Shown: piece by piece, positions 25,050-36,405 of the stretch | Position numbering within the stretch: the first letter of the stretch is position 1 | Layout of the letters: the number at the start of each line of letters is the position of its first letter | Origin: Micromussa lordhowensis | Lineage: Eukaryota > Cnidaria > Anthozoa > Scleractinia > Lobophylliidae | Direction of reading: 5' to 3' | NCBI GenBank assembly: GCA_964020085.1 | Contig: OZ026595.1 | Coordinates: 3,047,701-3,111,700, forward strand | DNA: 64,000 nt | Notes under the pieces: model-generated | The model's database searches: none | Told to the model about the DNA's origin: nothing | The model's input: only the letters and a program-made list of their open reading frames with translations | Position numbers and translations under genes: made by a program

Positions 25050-25727
25050 TTCTCACATATGTACGAGTTGCGCTACCAACTTCAGAGGTACACAAGAAAT
25101 ACCGGCAACTGATGAGATCCACATGGAGGATCGAAACCATGGTCTTGCGTGAACTAAGCCGAACAATGGCATATAGAACACGCAACACAGTCAACAGACT
25201 TGCGCGTAAACAGCTACATTTGAATCGTGTGGTGTGAGAACGAACAAAAGGAGGAATAAACCTAAACATCGAGCGCGAGAAACATAAGCTCGATCAGATA
25301 TATGCAAGAAACATAAGAACGACTCTAGACAAACGTATAGCTTTCTCGAAGTAAAGCTACGGCGCCTCCGAAGAAAAAAGTAAGAGGACAAATATGATAT
25401 CCGTGATAAGAATCTACATACTGTACTTGCATGCAGTTTTAATCAAACAGTCGGGCCCGGCGTCACACTATATGATGCAAGTAAGCAACATGTTTTTTTT
25501 AAGCCACTGGTCTTTTTCTTTTCTTGTTGAACCCTTCTTTTTTTGGTGAAGAATACCTACAAGTAGCTACATGTACTTATTCCAAGTTTGGAAACCGACA
25601 AGAACAAGGTTTTTGACGTTACGCGACCTTGCTGTTTGTAATTTATAATACAAAAATCTCGATTGACCCCTTCACGCTATAAGGGCATTGTGGGTAATCA
25701 GGGCCGATTTACAAAGAAGCAAAGCTG

Positions 25728-26287
25728 TAGCCTGCAATGCAGGCGTATTTTGGCGAACGAGCGCAAGTGTTTTGATAAGGCCAGCGCCATCTTGGATTAA
25801 AGAGAGAGACACAAAAAGGGGTCCTAGGGCCTTCCGCCCCCACCCCCTCCCCGCTCACTTTTCCTGAGACAAAATGATAGCAATGCTAGATCGTTTTCAC
25901 TGTCACGCAATAAAAAATAAATAAATCGAAAACCATTCAGTGGATAAAGTCAACAAAATTGTGATCTTATTGGAACTAAATAAAGAAGACGCTTCTCCAA
26001 GTTTTAGGTCTGCGCGTTGTCCCAAACCGCCGATATTCGTCGAAATGTTTCGCAGAAATTTACAGAGCTCAGTATGGAAACGCCATGTTGGTGCACATCA
26101 GATGTGCACCAACATGGCGGCCGGAAAATAGTGTAAACATCTGGAACTTACTTTGGCTATCTAGGCGACTGATTATCTGTACTTAACAAACAAGCATTTG
26201 CATAAGCCTTTTTTCCCAATGCTCTAACTTCTAAAAAGGCTACAAATCATGAGATGGGTAAATCTTTTTCGACAAATACGATCGTAG

Positions 26288-26320
<33 letters not shown>

Positions 26321-26755
26321 CAAAATGCTCTGGTTTCCAAACGAAGCACGCTATGGAGCTATAAAATTGTAAACAGATTTAGAAAATAACCCAAAGCAAA
26401 TACGGACGCTGATTGGTTTAAAACCGTGTTTCTATAACTCGATAGAAACACAGAACTACCACGAGCTGTTGACGTAATGATGGCGCGAACAAAGATAATT
26501 TACATTTTGATGATCGAAGTAAACAAGTTGTTTTACTTTTTCTTCGTCCCGGTATTTTCTAAAAGAAATAGAAAACATGTTCTCCGTGGGCACATGTTTT
26601 CTATTTCTTAAATAAATATAACGTCTCTTATACCTCATGAGGATAAAAACTATGATGGCTCGTTAGTTTTGGATTTAAAAAAGCGGTGACGTCACGTGAA
26701 AACGATCTATAGCAATAACTCCTGAACACACGGAAAACGCCTGCACTGCAGGCTA
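25728..26755. mobile_element. TAGCCTGC-ended element with 9-bp target duplication
   Basis: TAGCCTGCAATGCAGGCGT at the left and ACGCCTGCACTGCAGGCTA at the right are inverted repeats. GCAAAGCTG is repeated exactly on both sides (25719-25727 and 26756-26764). A 9-bp duplication suggests a Mutator-like element, although 8-bp hAT types cannot be excluded. It is itself interrupted by the third 'CTATAG' MITE. Confidence 0.7.
25886..26712 (-). mobile_element. MITE family 'CTATAG', copy 3, with an internal insertion
   Basis: This is the reverse orientation of copy 1, ending GTGAAAACGATCTATAG. Alignment by eye to copy 1 is continuous except for about 230 extra bp near 26380-26612. That extra block includes a hairpin made from AGAAATAGAAAACATGT and its complement. 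The core contains a palindrome around CATCAGATGTGCACC. Confidence 0.75.
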
Positions 26756-27125
26756 GCAAAGCTGTAAAACTTACGTTTTTCTTTATATTTCCGTTTTGAT
26801 TTCACATTTGTAGACGAAACATATACTGTACATGGAGAAACCCCTTTTCTAGGTTTACCAGCGTTTTTGAGCCGATCGAGAAATTGTTGTAAGCGTAGGA
26901 CGTTTTTTACGGTTGAAACCGAATAATTTGATCTAATCTCAGCCGCTCAAGCCACAAAAATCTACGATCCTCTGAGAAGTAGGCTAATGTCCCGCTCAAT
27001 CGAGTCAAAATCGCTAGTAATCGTTGAAAAGGGGCTTTCTCTATTTACAGATCTTATCTTTTGCGGCTTTGTTTCTTTGCAGCCTTGCCATTATTACCCA
27101 TAATGCCCCTTAGAGCGTGAAGGGA

Positions 27126-27656
27126 TCTATTTCTCTGAAGATCTTTCGCAGTTAGCCTGCGAGCGAGCAGTATTCGCCACCTATTCATACTCGATCTAAC
27201 GGCGCTGAGTCGCGTAAAGCAGACTACGCCTTCTACTTCAGGCGAGAAGAAAAATATGTTTGGCAAGACGACGAGAAGTTTACAAGGTAGAGTGGCTCAA
27301 TCGAGAATGAGCAAGTGATGTTCACTTCGTTGGAAGTTTGCCAGTTATTGTGCCTCGTGTAGTATGCACGAAAACTCATTCTATGACAGGTATGCCAGAA
27401 GTCAATATGGTAACTTGTATAACTAGAATAACCCGTTAGCCACACGTCAATTATCATCCACACGTCATTCATCATCCACTGGGAAATCGACAGGTTTGCT
27501 CATAGAGCACTTTGGCTATTCATTATCATAATATAGATAGGACCCTGCGTGCGCTCCGATTGGTAAAAAACCCATGTTTTATCCGAGTATAAAAAGCTTG
27601 TTTTATTGTTTATCGCTTCATTACCTCTATATCATGAAGAAAATGAAGAGGCCTAA
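27126..27656. other. Intergenic stretch without a recognised gene
   Basis: Nothing recognisable beyond a further TAGCCTGCGAGCGAGCAG fragment near 27156 that resembles ends of the TAGCCTGC elements nearby. Confidence 0.3.
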
Positions 27657-27784
27657 TCCGTGTATTACACTGTGATAAAACACTCCGGGCATTTGAGAAC
27701 ACTTGAGAAAAGTAGAAAACACTCGCCCGCCTTTCCCTCATGTTCTCAAATGACCGTCATATTTTATCACAGTGTAATACACGG
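27657..27784. mobile_element. Inverted-repeat MITE
   Basis: CCGTGTATTACACTGTGATA and its complement TATCACAGTGTAATACACGG flank about 80 bp. The surrounding 27.53-27.8 kb may be part of the same element. Confidence 0.65.
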
Positions 27785-28169
27785 CTTAGGCTTCTTTATT
27801 TGCTAAATTAAGAATACTTCTCAAGCAATACTTGATGGCGATAAGGCCAATCCCATGCTAACAATGATCCTGGCTAAATTACAATTTTATTGACTGGCAA
27901 CTTCTTTTAAATTTTTTAGCATAAACCAAGCTTTTCTTAAGAAATAAAGGGAGTTTGAACACAACTGCAATGGTGATAGAAGACTATCTTGGAGCTGAAC
28001 AACCTGCATGTAATTTATACATGCAGGTAGAAGCTGCATTTTAATGTAAGTTGCCCAGCCAATGGCCCTATTCTCCCAGAGACGATGAAGCCCAGCCCAG
28101 ATGAAAAGATACATATTGCATTACATCAATAGTCATGTGAACACCTAACTACACTAAGGAGGGCTTCGC

Positions 28170-28336
28170 AATAGCCCTTTTCACGGTTAACTTTGCTTAT
28201 TTGCATTACAATAAAATCTAGCATGCATGTGAGGCAATTTCGGGCTATTTTGCTGTTTTAACCCGAAATTGCCTCGCATCCACGTTGGATTACATAGTAA
28301 TGCAAATGAGAAAAATTAACCGTGAAAAGGGCTATT
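28170..28336. mobile_element. MITE with AATAGCCCTTTTCACGGTTAA ends
   Basis: Perfect 21-bp terminal inverted repeats begin AATAGCCCTTTTCACGG and end CCGTGAAAAGGGCTATT. Inside, a second hairpin pairs GGCAATTTCGGG with CCCGAAATTGCC. Confidence 0.8.
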
Positions 28337-28645
28337 CTAGATTCTACCCCTCAATCTTGCTGCAGAAGTCTTCTGCACCCCAAAATAGGAATAGACATAC
28401 GGGTTAATAATATTCAAGCTTGCACATTTCCAGTAAGAAAGAAACCAACATTTATTTGACTTATGCAACACAAAAAAGCAGTAAAACATTGTTTTCCCTA
28501 TGAGATCAAACAGAAGCTTGTAGGAATTAAGTACAATTTTGAAAAGATTCTTCTGAACAATTCTTTGTCTGTGAAGAGGCTCCCGGCGAGGGTGGAAACA
28601 AATTTGGTGAGTGTGCCACTTCCTTATCATTGTTCAATATTCAGC

Positions 28646-28900
28646 TAGCCTGCCTAGCAAGCGTCCCCATACGAGCCGAATGAAATCGGATTGCGTGAAA
28701 GAGCTTTTTTGCATTCGGGCTGCGCGAAAAATGGGGCGAGAGCAATTTGGCCACGTGAGAAGTGAGGCAAGAGCACCCCCACCCCACTCCTTTGACCTTT
28801 CTGCTATTGCCCCATTTTTCTCACGACCAGAATGCGAAAAAGCTCTTTCGCGCGGTCTGATTTCATTCGGCTCGTACGGGAACGCTTGCTACGCAGGCTA
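28646..28900. mobile_element. TAGCCTGC-ended MITE, 255 bp
   Basis: TAGCCTGC at the left and GCAGGCTA at the right are followed inward by long inverted arms (AGCAAGCGT, ACGAGCCGAATGAAATC and AAAGAGCTTTTT with their complements). The ends resemble those of the 25728-26755 element. It is close to the 3' side of HYPK. Confidence 0.8.
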
Positions 28901-29116
28901 ATCTTCAGCCAGTATAATCACGTGATTTAGACCCAGACATCCAGTTTTTTACCCGAGTTTCTGCAGTACTCTCCAATTATCGGACTGCGTGGAACAGACT
29001 ACAACATGGAGATCAAATAATAGAAACTGTAAACTGTTCTCCAGTCATGAAACGCGTTATCATGCTGTGTGCCAATAATTTTACGCCTCCAATTTTTTTT
29101 GCTTGACTTCATTGTC

Positions 29117-29470
29117 TCAATTTGTTAACGACACCAAAGCTTCCACTACATCTCCTTTGTGCTCGCGTAAGCTTCTTTCTGCTGCAGCTCTTGGAATTTC
29201 CATCTCGTCAACCTGGAGGTGAAAGCAGATGTCTCGTTTACAAAAAAGGTTGTAACTGTTTTTTTGTGTACTTCCTGGGTAGAGTCTTGGGAAAGCAGTC
29301 ATGCAAGTCAAATAATTAAAACATTGTGCTTTGCAGACCCACAGCTAAATGTATCATTAGTAAGGTAAATATCTCCCTACCAATGTCAGGTTTCAGGCTT
29401 TCTGGCTAATTATCAGTCAATCAATCAATCATTCAATCAATCAATCAATCAATCATTCAATCAATCAGTT

Positions 29471-29502
<32 letters not shown>

Positions 29503-32500
29503 CTGAATCTTTTCAGCTAGTGGGCTTGGAATTGATGGAGCCTTAAACTTTATTAAGGCGGGGGTAAACCCGAAAGCCGTATTTTGGCTGGGTATTATGT
29601 TTTTAATGCAAATATCTCGTTTACGTTTCAAGCAATCAAGAATCTCTATGCTCATCTCACATATCTATGTTTTGGGTTGTTTTGTAAATTTTTTGGTGAT
29701 TTTTTGGTATATTTGGAGAGAAATAGTTTTTCTCAAAGGGTTAGTAAAATTGATGGAAATAGGAAATTTTGAAGATTTGTTGTTGTTTTAAAATTAGAGT
29801 TTGAAATTAAAAATTGGTACATACACTTGTAACTGTAATTCGGTGCATAAATTTAAATTTAAATTCTTTGAGCTTGGGCTCTTTGCATAGAGTTTTGAGG
29901 GAGGCGAAAAGGTTTTTTCCACAATATCAGTGTCTTGTTTTGTTAAAAAGTAGTTGTTCCATTTTGGGGGGCCCTTACATGTATGTTCTGCTGTGTGTCT
30001 TGGTGTTGAATAATTTGTAAAAAATCACTTGTTTGAATTGCAATCAGGTTTATTTGTATAGATTCGTAAAGCTGAAAATTAAAGGTCTTACTAAGGTAAA
30101 GTTCTTTCTTAATTGGCGCAATATTTCTTGCTATAGTTAACAGGTGTTTCGGGATGGTTAATGAAAGGTTAGCTAGTACATACTTACTATTAAATCAACA
30201 TCTTCCTTTTTTATGACAATCCTTGCAAGCTCTTTCTCTCTGGAAACAAAAAGAACAACAAAAGAAAACAAAAATATTTTATTATTAAAATTACATGACT
30301 TGTACAACAAAGTAAAATGCACCCATCTGCTCAATACATTAAGCTCATCAATGAAGATGGGTTTCCAGAAATTGGCACTAGTTATGTACATGTAGTTAGG
30401 GTATGGTGGAAAGAACTGGTATCACATTAAGAAATCGTCCCAGTCTTTGAAAATCTACAGCAAATGCTCACATATGTTTTAACCATTGGTGGAAATGATC
30501 AAATGACCTTTGGCCAATTTTGGAATTCCTTAAGAGAGAAGTCAAAAACTCTCTGGAAAGCAGTCAAAGGCTTTTTTCTTGATACACATGTACCTTGAAT
30601 ATTACCACCTACGACTTTATCTTTCTTTGAGTTAACACACTAGCCTATAAAGCTGATTCTGGGTACAATGGACAATCAAGTTACTTGTGAAACATTTTTC
30701 AATACACATATACCAGGTAACCTTAAGGTTTTTTTTTCTTTTTTTGTTTTATTTTTTTTTAAGGTTAGCATACTTGAGATTGAGTGGGTTCGGGTTAGAG
30801 CCATTGCCAGAGTCATTGTGTTGTGTTCTTGGGCAAGACACTTTACTCTCACAGTGTCCCTCTGCACCCAGGTACACAAATGGGTATCCGCAAATTTAAT
30901 GCCGGGGGGTATGTGTGTAGCCCTGTGATGGATTAGAATCCTGTCCAGAGAGATGAAAACTTAGAGAGATGATAAACGCCAGCCTGGTCAGCCACTACAA
31001 ATGTAGGCTCAAAGACTACCTATGGACCATTGGCACAAATCTCCATACTCTCACCACAGAAGGGATTGGAATTTTCTGGGGGGTGGTGGTGGTGGGGTTT
31101 CTGTAAGATCAAAAAATTTAAAGAAATGTATGAAGCTTAATTAATTGGAATTTCCAGAGGGATGGGGGAGGTATGGATATTTTCTGGAACTACAGGTACA
31201 CATTAGAAAAAAAAACATAAAAAGTATGCAGGCTTGTAGCTAAGAAAATAGTCTGCTGGCTAAGATTTTCATTGAGCTGGACACCATTTTTCGCTTGAGA
31301 CCTGGAACAAAATGTTTGTCCCCAATCTTTCGTAATGCCTTGAATACGGGGCTACCGAGCTTTTTTTTCCACTTACTTTACTCTTTAGAGTGGCGCCGAT
31401 ACTCAAGGTAGTCAGCAATTCATTCCAAACTTTTCATTTAATTGATTTAGACGGCTTGATATGTTCAGATATCAAATGATTGTACGTGCGTAACCTAAAA
31501 ACCGTTCGTTGTTCTTTACCAAGTGATCGCGTGCCAAAATCCAGCTGGTGATCACCTCTTTCTCAGCCGGCGAATTTTGCCAGCAGCCAGTGCTTAGAGA
31601 CAACCCTGAGTATGCATCACATGGATTATTTGTCAATGAGGGGGGAAGGGGGGGGGGAGGGCGGGGGTAGAATCCTGGCCTCATTCACATCTAGCAGTAT
31701 CAAGCTTCCTTTATACTCCTTCAGCCCTCGTAGGGTAAACACGTTCATAACTGAGTACATGTATTCCAGGGTGCATTCCGCATAGGCCCCATGCCGAAGA
31801 TTCGCCGAAAACTTTGAAACTGTACGCCGAGTAGGTCGCAATCCTACGTCGTTGGTAGCATACCGTACGCCAACAATTGCCCCCGGCCCCAGGTCTTTTG
31901 CCGCCGCGCCGCCGTGAAAGAGAGGCGTGTAAGAGAAATCCAATGCGACCAATGCGATTTTTTCTGTAGGGGGGATTTGAGTTTGTGCGACTGTTTTGAT
32001 CACTGGTTACTACATTGTTCTGGGAACTAAAAGCAGCCACAGGTCAAGTAACCATTCGTGGTTACGCTAGGTTAGTGAGGTTACGCCAGTTAGGCGAAAT
32101 ATTGCCTTCATCAATCGCTTCAGTACGCCGACATCTCGTCGATCGCACGCCGGTACGTCGCAAAATATTAAAACCCACGCCGAAGATCTTCGGCGTAACC
32201 TAAACTAAATGCACCCTGGCATGTATTAGATCAACTTAGAGGCGCAACGCGCCAGTTTTTTTCTCCGAAAAGGAAACGCAATTTTATATGAGAGGATATA
32301 CGTTAAGTACCAGAATTATTTTTAAAATCAGATGAAAGTTTCATTGGGAACTCGAAACACATGCTTCAGTCAAAATAAGTTTAAGCTTATCAAGTCTTGC
32401 ATATTGATTACCTCTGTAGCTTGGCAGCTTTCTCTTCAGAATACCTTCCCTCCACTAGACTAATAGCCTAAAAAAGTGAATTCGTCTTTAAGTATTTCTT

Positions 32501-32734
32501 CTATCAAACTATTTGAATCAAGTGAGAGAAAGTTGAACGCAAACTTGATGAAGGAAACGTTCGGAAATTGTGACCTCATCTTTGCCATTCAAGCTAAAAG
32601 TGCATAATACTCACATTTTCTATATCTGTTGTGCTTATTTCTTTCTCTTCTGCATAATCAGTCACTCTTTCGAGGTCTGCAGAAGTTTGTAAATCGTGTC
32701 TCTTCGGTAAGGGTTGTTGAAGACCTTCCGCCAT
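29117..32734 (-). CDS. HYPK: HYPK, NatA-associated UBA-like protein, four exons
   Basis: On the minus strand the exons are 32734-32615, 32467-32412, 30239-30188 and 29212-29117, with consistent phases, giving 107 aa. HYPK binds NAA10/NAA15 (the NatA N-terminal acetyltransferase) at the ribosome and was first found as a huntingtin partner. Residues 20-33 include DLERVTDYAEEKEI, followed by a charged helical stretch and REKELARIVIKKEDVDLIV. The C-terminal UBA-like part reads MEIPRAAAERSLREHKGDVV. These match the human protein closely. The start lies in AAAATGGCGGAAGG. Intron 2 (30240-32411) holds a SINE-like sequence and a hAT-like MITE; intron 3 holds a TCAA microsatellite. Confidence 0.93.
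29415..29500. repeat. (TCAA)n microsatellite
   Basis: About twenty TCAA units with occasional TCATTCAA and TCAGTTAA interruptions, inside HYPK intron 3. Confidence 0.95.
30770..30960 (+). mobile_element. SINE-like dispersed repeat in HYPK intron 2
   Basis: The segment contains CTTGGGCAAGACACTTTA followed by CACCCAGGTACACAAATGGG, an arrangement I recognise from widely dispersed SINE/LINE-tail repeats of aquatic animals. Boundaries and class are uncertain. Confidence 0.45.
31766..32219. mobile_element. hAT-like MITE with perfect 8-bp target duplication
   Basis: The ends CCAGGGTGCATT and AATGCACCCTGG are perfect 12-bp inverted repeats. CATGTATT is duplicated exactly at 31758-31765 and 32220-32227. 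An 8-bp duplication with a CAGGG start fits the hAT superfamily. The 454-bp interior is CG-rich, with repeated ACGCCG motifs, and creates several spurious open frames. It lies in HYPK intron 2. Confidence 0.85.
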
Positions 32735-33447
32735 TTTGAAAACTACATGTATTCTGTCACATGGTTGCCTTGGATAATATTTTACCACTGAGGGGAGGGT
32801 AAAAATAGTATATCGTCCTCGTTGGACCTCAAGGCTCAGTAAAACGTCCTCTTCGTAAAGTTTTGAAATAATAAAATTTGAAAAAAAAAATCTTAATATT
32901 TTCTTTTACAGAGGCACAGCTCGATTTTAGTTTGTGTGAAAACACCCTTGCAATATAATTCCTCTACTGCTCCCCTGTTAGGAAGTAAATGTCGCCACAA
33001 TAGTCTAGTTCTCAGACCCAGCTATCAGTACACGGATAAAAAGGCCGGGGAATCAATAGGCTCTGGTTTGGCTTTGGTACATTGTGCTAGCTAGCATTTT
33101 TTCGAGCATTCGCGAATTAGCATTGAGCATTATTCGAGCATATTTAGTGGCATTTTCCCGAAAAATTATTTTTTTTTCGAGAAACTAAAAAAGAAATTAT
33201 TTTTCTTAGAGAAAATGAAGACTAAAACTCAAAATGAACAAGTGGAGTGGACTTTTTTCGGGGAGACCGAGCATTTTAGTGGGAGAATTGGAGCATTAAG
33301 GTGGAGCATTTTAGTGGGGAAACAAAAGCATAATTGTACAAAAAGCCTACCGGAGAGCCTGATATCTTCGGAACCTGCTCGTACACTCTTCTCGGAGCAT
33401 GATCGGATGTTCGCATTTTCGAATCCAGCGTCATCTCGTGGCTGTGC
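32735..33447. promoter_or_regulatory. Shared 5' region between HYPK and SCPEP1-like copy B
   Basis: The two genes are divergently oriented, with their start codons 713 bp apart, so any promoters for both must fall here or overlap the 5' UTRs. No TATA box is convincing. A repetitive GAGCATT motif (for example GAGCATTATTCGAGCA) occurs between 33.10 and 33.32 kb. Confidence 0.4.
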
Positions 33448-36017
33448 ATGAAAATGAAAATGCCGGCAATCAGTTCCGTCCTTGCGTTGATGCTTGTTCT
33501 CCATTTCTTGCAAACTGGGGAATCAAAATCTCCGATTCCAAGCGAGGCCTGGGGATATGTCGAAGTCAGAAATGACGCGTTCATGTTTTGGTGGCTTTAT
33601 GGAGTTCAAACAAGCGATCCCATGGAACGAGTTCACAAACCCCTGGTTTTGTGGTTCCAGGGAGGGCCAGGAGCTTCCTCCACGGGATACGGAAATTTCG
33701 AAGAGATCGGCCCACTTGACGTTAATCTAAAGCAAAGAAACTCGACTTGGACTAAGGAGGCTAATGTCCTGTTCGTGGATAACCCCGTGGGATGTGGCTT
33801 CAGCTATGTTGATGACCCAGGAGCTCTCACCACTAACATGTCAGGTACATTGTCAAGCTTGTTAGGAAAATTCCTTGGTGTCTCATCAAACAATGTTTTC
33901 TTCGACTTTTCAGTGAGTTTCTGTCAGCACAAAGGGAAGTGTAACATTCAAGGCATCTCATTGATGTCTGCAATCTCCCTTCCCCTCCCCTCCCCCCCCC
34001 CCCACACACATCCATGCCTAAATAAATAGATGGTTTGAAGAGACCAAGATAGAGCGGTTTTCAATTGAGTGTCGAAAGTAATCAGTCAATTACTTTGGTT
34101 TTGGTTTTGGTTTTACTACGGTTAGAGATTGGCTGAGTAGTCTAATTGGTAAGTAATTAGTTTGGTTTTGGTTTTACGACAGTCAATTGAAAACTGCTCT
34201 ATCGATCAAGTATTGATTGAGTGTCAACCAAGGTGTCAATTAAGTGTCAGTTAAGTGTCAATTAAGGGTATCAATCAATACTTGACTGCAGATGCCTTCA
34301 GTACATTGTCATCAGTCCTCATCGCACCAGTGGACGCATAAGGCCTTCACAGACTCTCCAGTGTGAACTGGAAAATGAAAAATGAATGCCTCTCCCCTGG
34401 AGACCTTGATCAATAAAAAAACAAGGGAAGTCCCCAGTCACCTATAAATCTCTTTCATGACTAGTTGTCAGTGACAAGGTCTTGTGGTTTCTGTAATGAT
34501 TTAGTTTTTTTACAAGAGAGGGTTACCAGCACTCTGCCCAACCTCCAACCTGGAAAACCAGGGTTTTTCTATTAGGGTTTCCTTCCCTTAGATGATTGCA
34601 GTGTCAGTGCTAATAAGCTCCATCTGCCCAGGTTTGAAATCAAAGTTTCCCTGTCCAATGTGATTTTGTTATCTCAATGACTGGCTGGCAATTGGGCCTT
34701 TGAGGCAGCCCTTATTGGCCTATTAATGGTCATGTCTTGGGGCACGTGGAGCTTTTGCATGAGAATGTCGGCAACACCCAGCACCATCTCCTCCCTGGTA
34801 TGACCACCGCTGTTTGGTCCACCACTGCTGATTTGGCATGTGCCATATTCGCAGCTAGCCTCCTGGATATATCTGGAGGTCATTTCCTTATCCATCACCT
34901 GGGGAGGTGCCTAATGGGGGATGGTCACCCCATACAGAAACGTCCCCAGTAGTTTGGGGATACTTTGGGCTTTGACTTCAATACTTAAAAAGTGCATATT
35001 AAGGTATTGATTTATGTGTCACATTTTGTGTTGGTAATTATGATATTTGTTCTCTTATCAGAAATTACAGATGACTTGATTGTCTTCTTCAAAGAATTTC
35101 TGGAAAAGTTTCCAGTTTTCAAGGAGATGCCATTTTTCATCATTGGTGAATCTTGCGGTGGTAAAATGGCTGCGGCTTTTGGAGCTGCCCTGCAGGACCT
35201 GATTCATGATGGCAAAATTCAGTGTGAGCTTACTGGAGTAGCACTAGGAGATTCCTTGATCTCTTTCCAAGACACAACACTTTCTTATGCACCCTATCTA
35301 TTTTCTCTTTCTCTCTTGGATGAGAAAGACTTTCTTAGAGTCCAAAAGTTAGGTAAGGAGGTTGTAAAAGCTACTGATGAAGGAGATTATCACAAGGCCA
35401 TGGATTTAACTGACCAATTGACTGATCTTATTGGCCATGTGACTGACAATGTTGATATTTATTATGTGCTGCGCCACAACCAACAAGACTCTAGCATGAT
35501 GCATTTGATGTCACAAAGGTACGCTAAGTTGTCCAATAATCAAATTTTTGCTCAGTATTTAATGAGAAGTCAAAGTGATCCACTTGGCAAGCTCATGAAT
35601 GGACCAATCAGGGAAAAGCTGGGGATAATACCAGATCATGTCACATGGGGTGGTCAGTCTGAAATGGTTGCAGTAACCCAACGCAATGATATCCCATCTT
35701 CAGTGTTATCAGATGTTGGCAAACTTATCAGAGGAGGCGTTAAAGTTGTCGTATATGAAGGCCAACTCGACATGATCTGTGGTACACTTGGTGCTGAGTC
35801 ATGGATTGCAAAACTCGACTGGGATGGTTTGCCACAGTTCTTCAATTCATCCAGAATGCCCTTGTATGCACCATCCAAACTGGCAGAGAAAGAAACTGGA
35901 GCATTTCTTAAGAACTACAAAAACTTTGAACTTTATTACATTCTCAATGCTGGCCATATGGTGCCTATAGATGCCCCTGAAATGGCTTTGGAAATGTTAA
36001 GAATGATTCTCATGTAA
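33448..36017 (+). CDS. SCPEP1: SCPEP1-like serine carboxypeptidase, copy B, two exons
   Basis: Exon 1 is 33448-33844 and exon 2 is 35062-36017, giving 450 aa, the same length and intron site as copy A. The start at 33448 gives a signal peptide of about 25 residues (an ATG six bases later is also possible). WFQGGPGASS is at 69-78. The triad is Ser163 in GESCGG, Asp369 in GQLDMIC and His431 in AGHMVPID, all present, so the enzyme should be active. The Tyr that usually follows the nucleophile in S10 peptidases (ESY) is Cys here. The intron (donor GTACAT) carries a MITE at 34051. Substrates and localisation are unknown; the family is secretory or lysosomal. Confidence 0.92.
34051..34201. mobile_element. 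MITE with TAGAGCGGTTTTCAATTGAG ends in copy B intron
   Basis: The left end TAGAGCGGTTTTCAATTGAG and the right end, reading CAATTGAAAACTGCTCTA, are inverted repeats, followed inward by TGTCG and CGACA. The interior is built from TTGGTTTTGG runs. The ends resemble those of the element at 55573-55860. Confidence 0.75.
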
Positions 36018-36076
36018 CAAGGAGAGAATTGATAACTCATAAGTTAATGTCAAGAAGGACAAAAATCACTTAGAAT

Positions 36077-36405
36077 TTGGTCAGTGTGAAATGCAGACCG
36101 TGGACTGCAGACTGCAGACTGCAAACTGAGGGTAAAATGCAGACTGAGGCTGAAAAGTGCAGACTGCAGACCAGCGGTAAAATACAGACTACAGACTGTA
36201 GACTTTTTAACTGAATGGTGTGACCATTTTCATCATTCATAGCGTAGCTAACAGTAAACATGCTAACTGGAGTATTATTTATGCCAACCTGTGTGATATT
36301 CAGTCTAACCAGAGTGATATTCACTGCGATTAGCCTGGTCGGCAGTCTTCATTTAATCCTCAGTCAGCATTTTATCCCCGGTCTGCAGTCTGCATTACAC
36401 TGACC
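36077..36405. mobile_element. MITE with GGTCAGTGT ends and perfect 9-bp target duplication
   Basis: GGTCAGTGTGAAATGCAGAC at the left pairs with the right end, which finishes GCATTACACTGACC. ACTTAGAAT is repeated exactly at 36068-36076 and 36406-36414. A 9-bp duplication points to a Mutator-like origin. The interior has clustered GCAGACT repeats. It sits 50 bp after the stop of SCPEP1-like copy B and may lie in its 3' UTR. Confidence 0.8.

Larger units (their letters stand above)
25668..27125. mobile_element. Outer terminal-inverted-repeat element interrupted by nested insertions
   Basis: CCCTTCACGCTATAAGGGCA at the left and its near reverse complement, ending AGCGTGAAGGG, at the right are inverted repeats, followed inward by TTGTGGGTAAT and ATTACCCATAA. 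Removing the inner insertion (25728-26755) leaves an element of about 430 bp. Confidence 0.65.

Noticed and set aside
31626..32203. Frames of 62-125 aa on both strands
   Set aside because: They fall inside the CG-rich hAT-like MITE or its flank and show no conserved domain.
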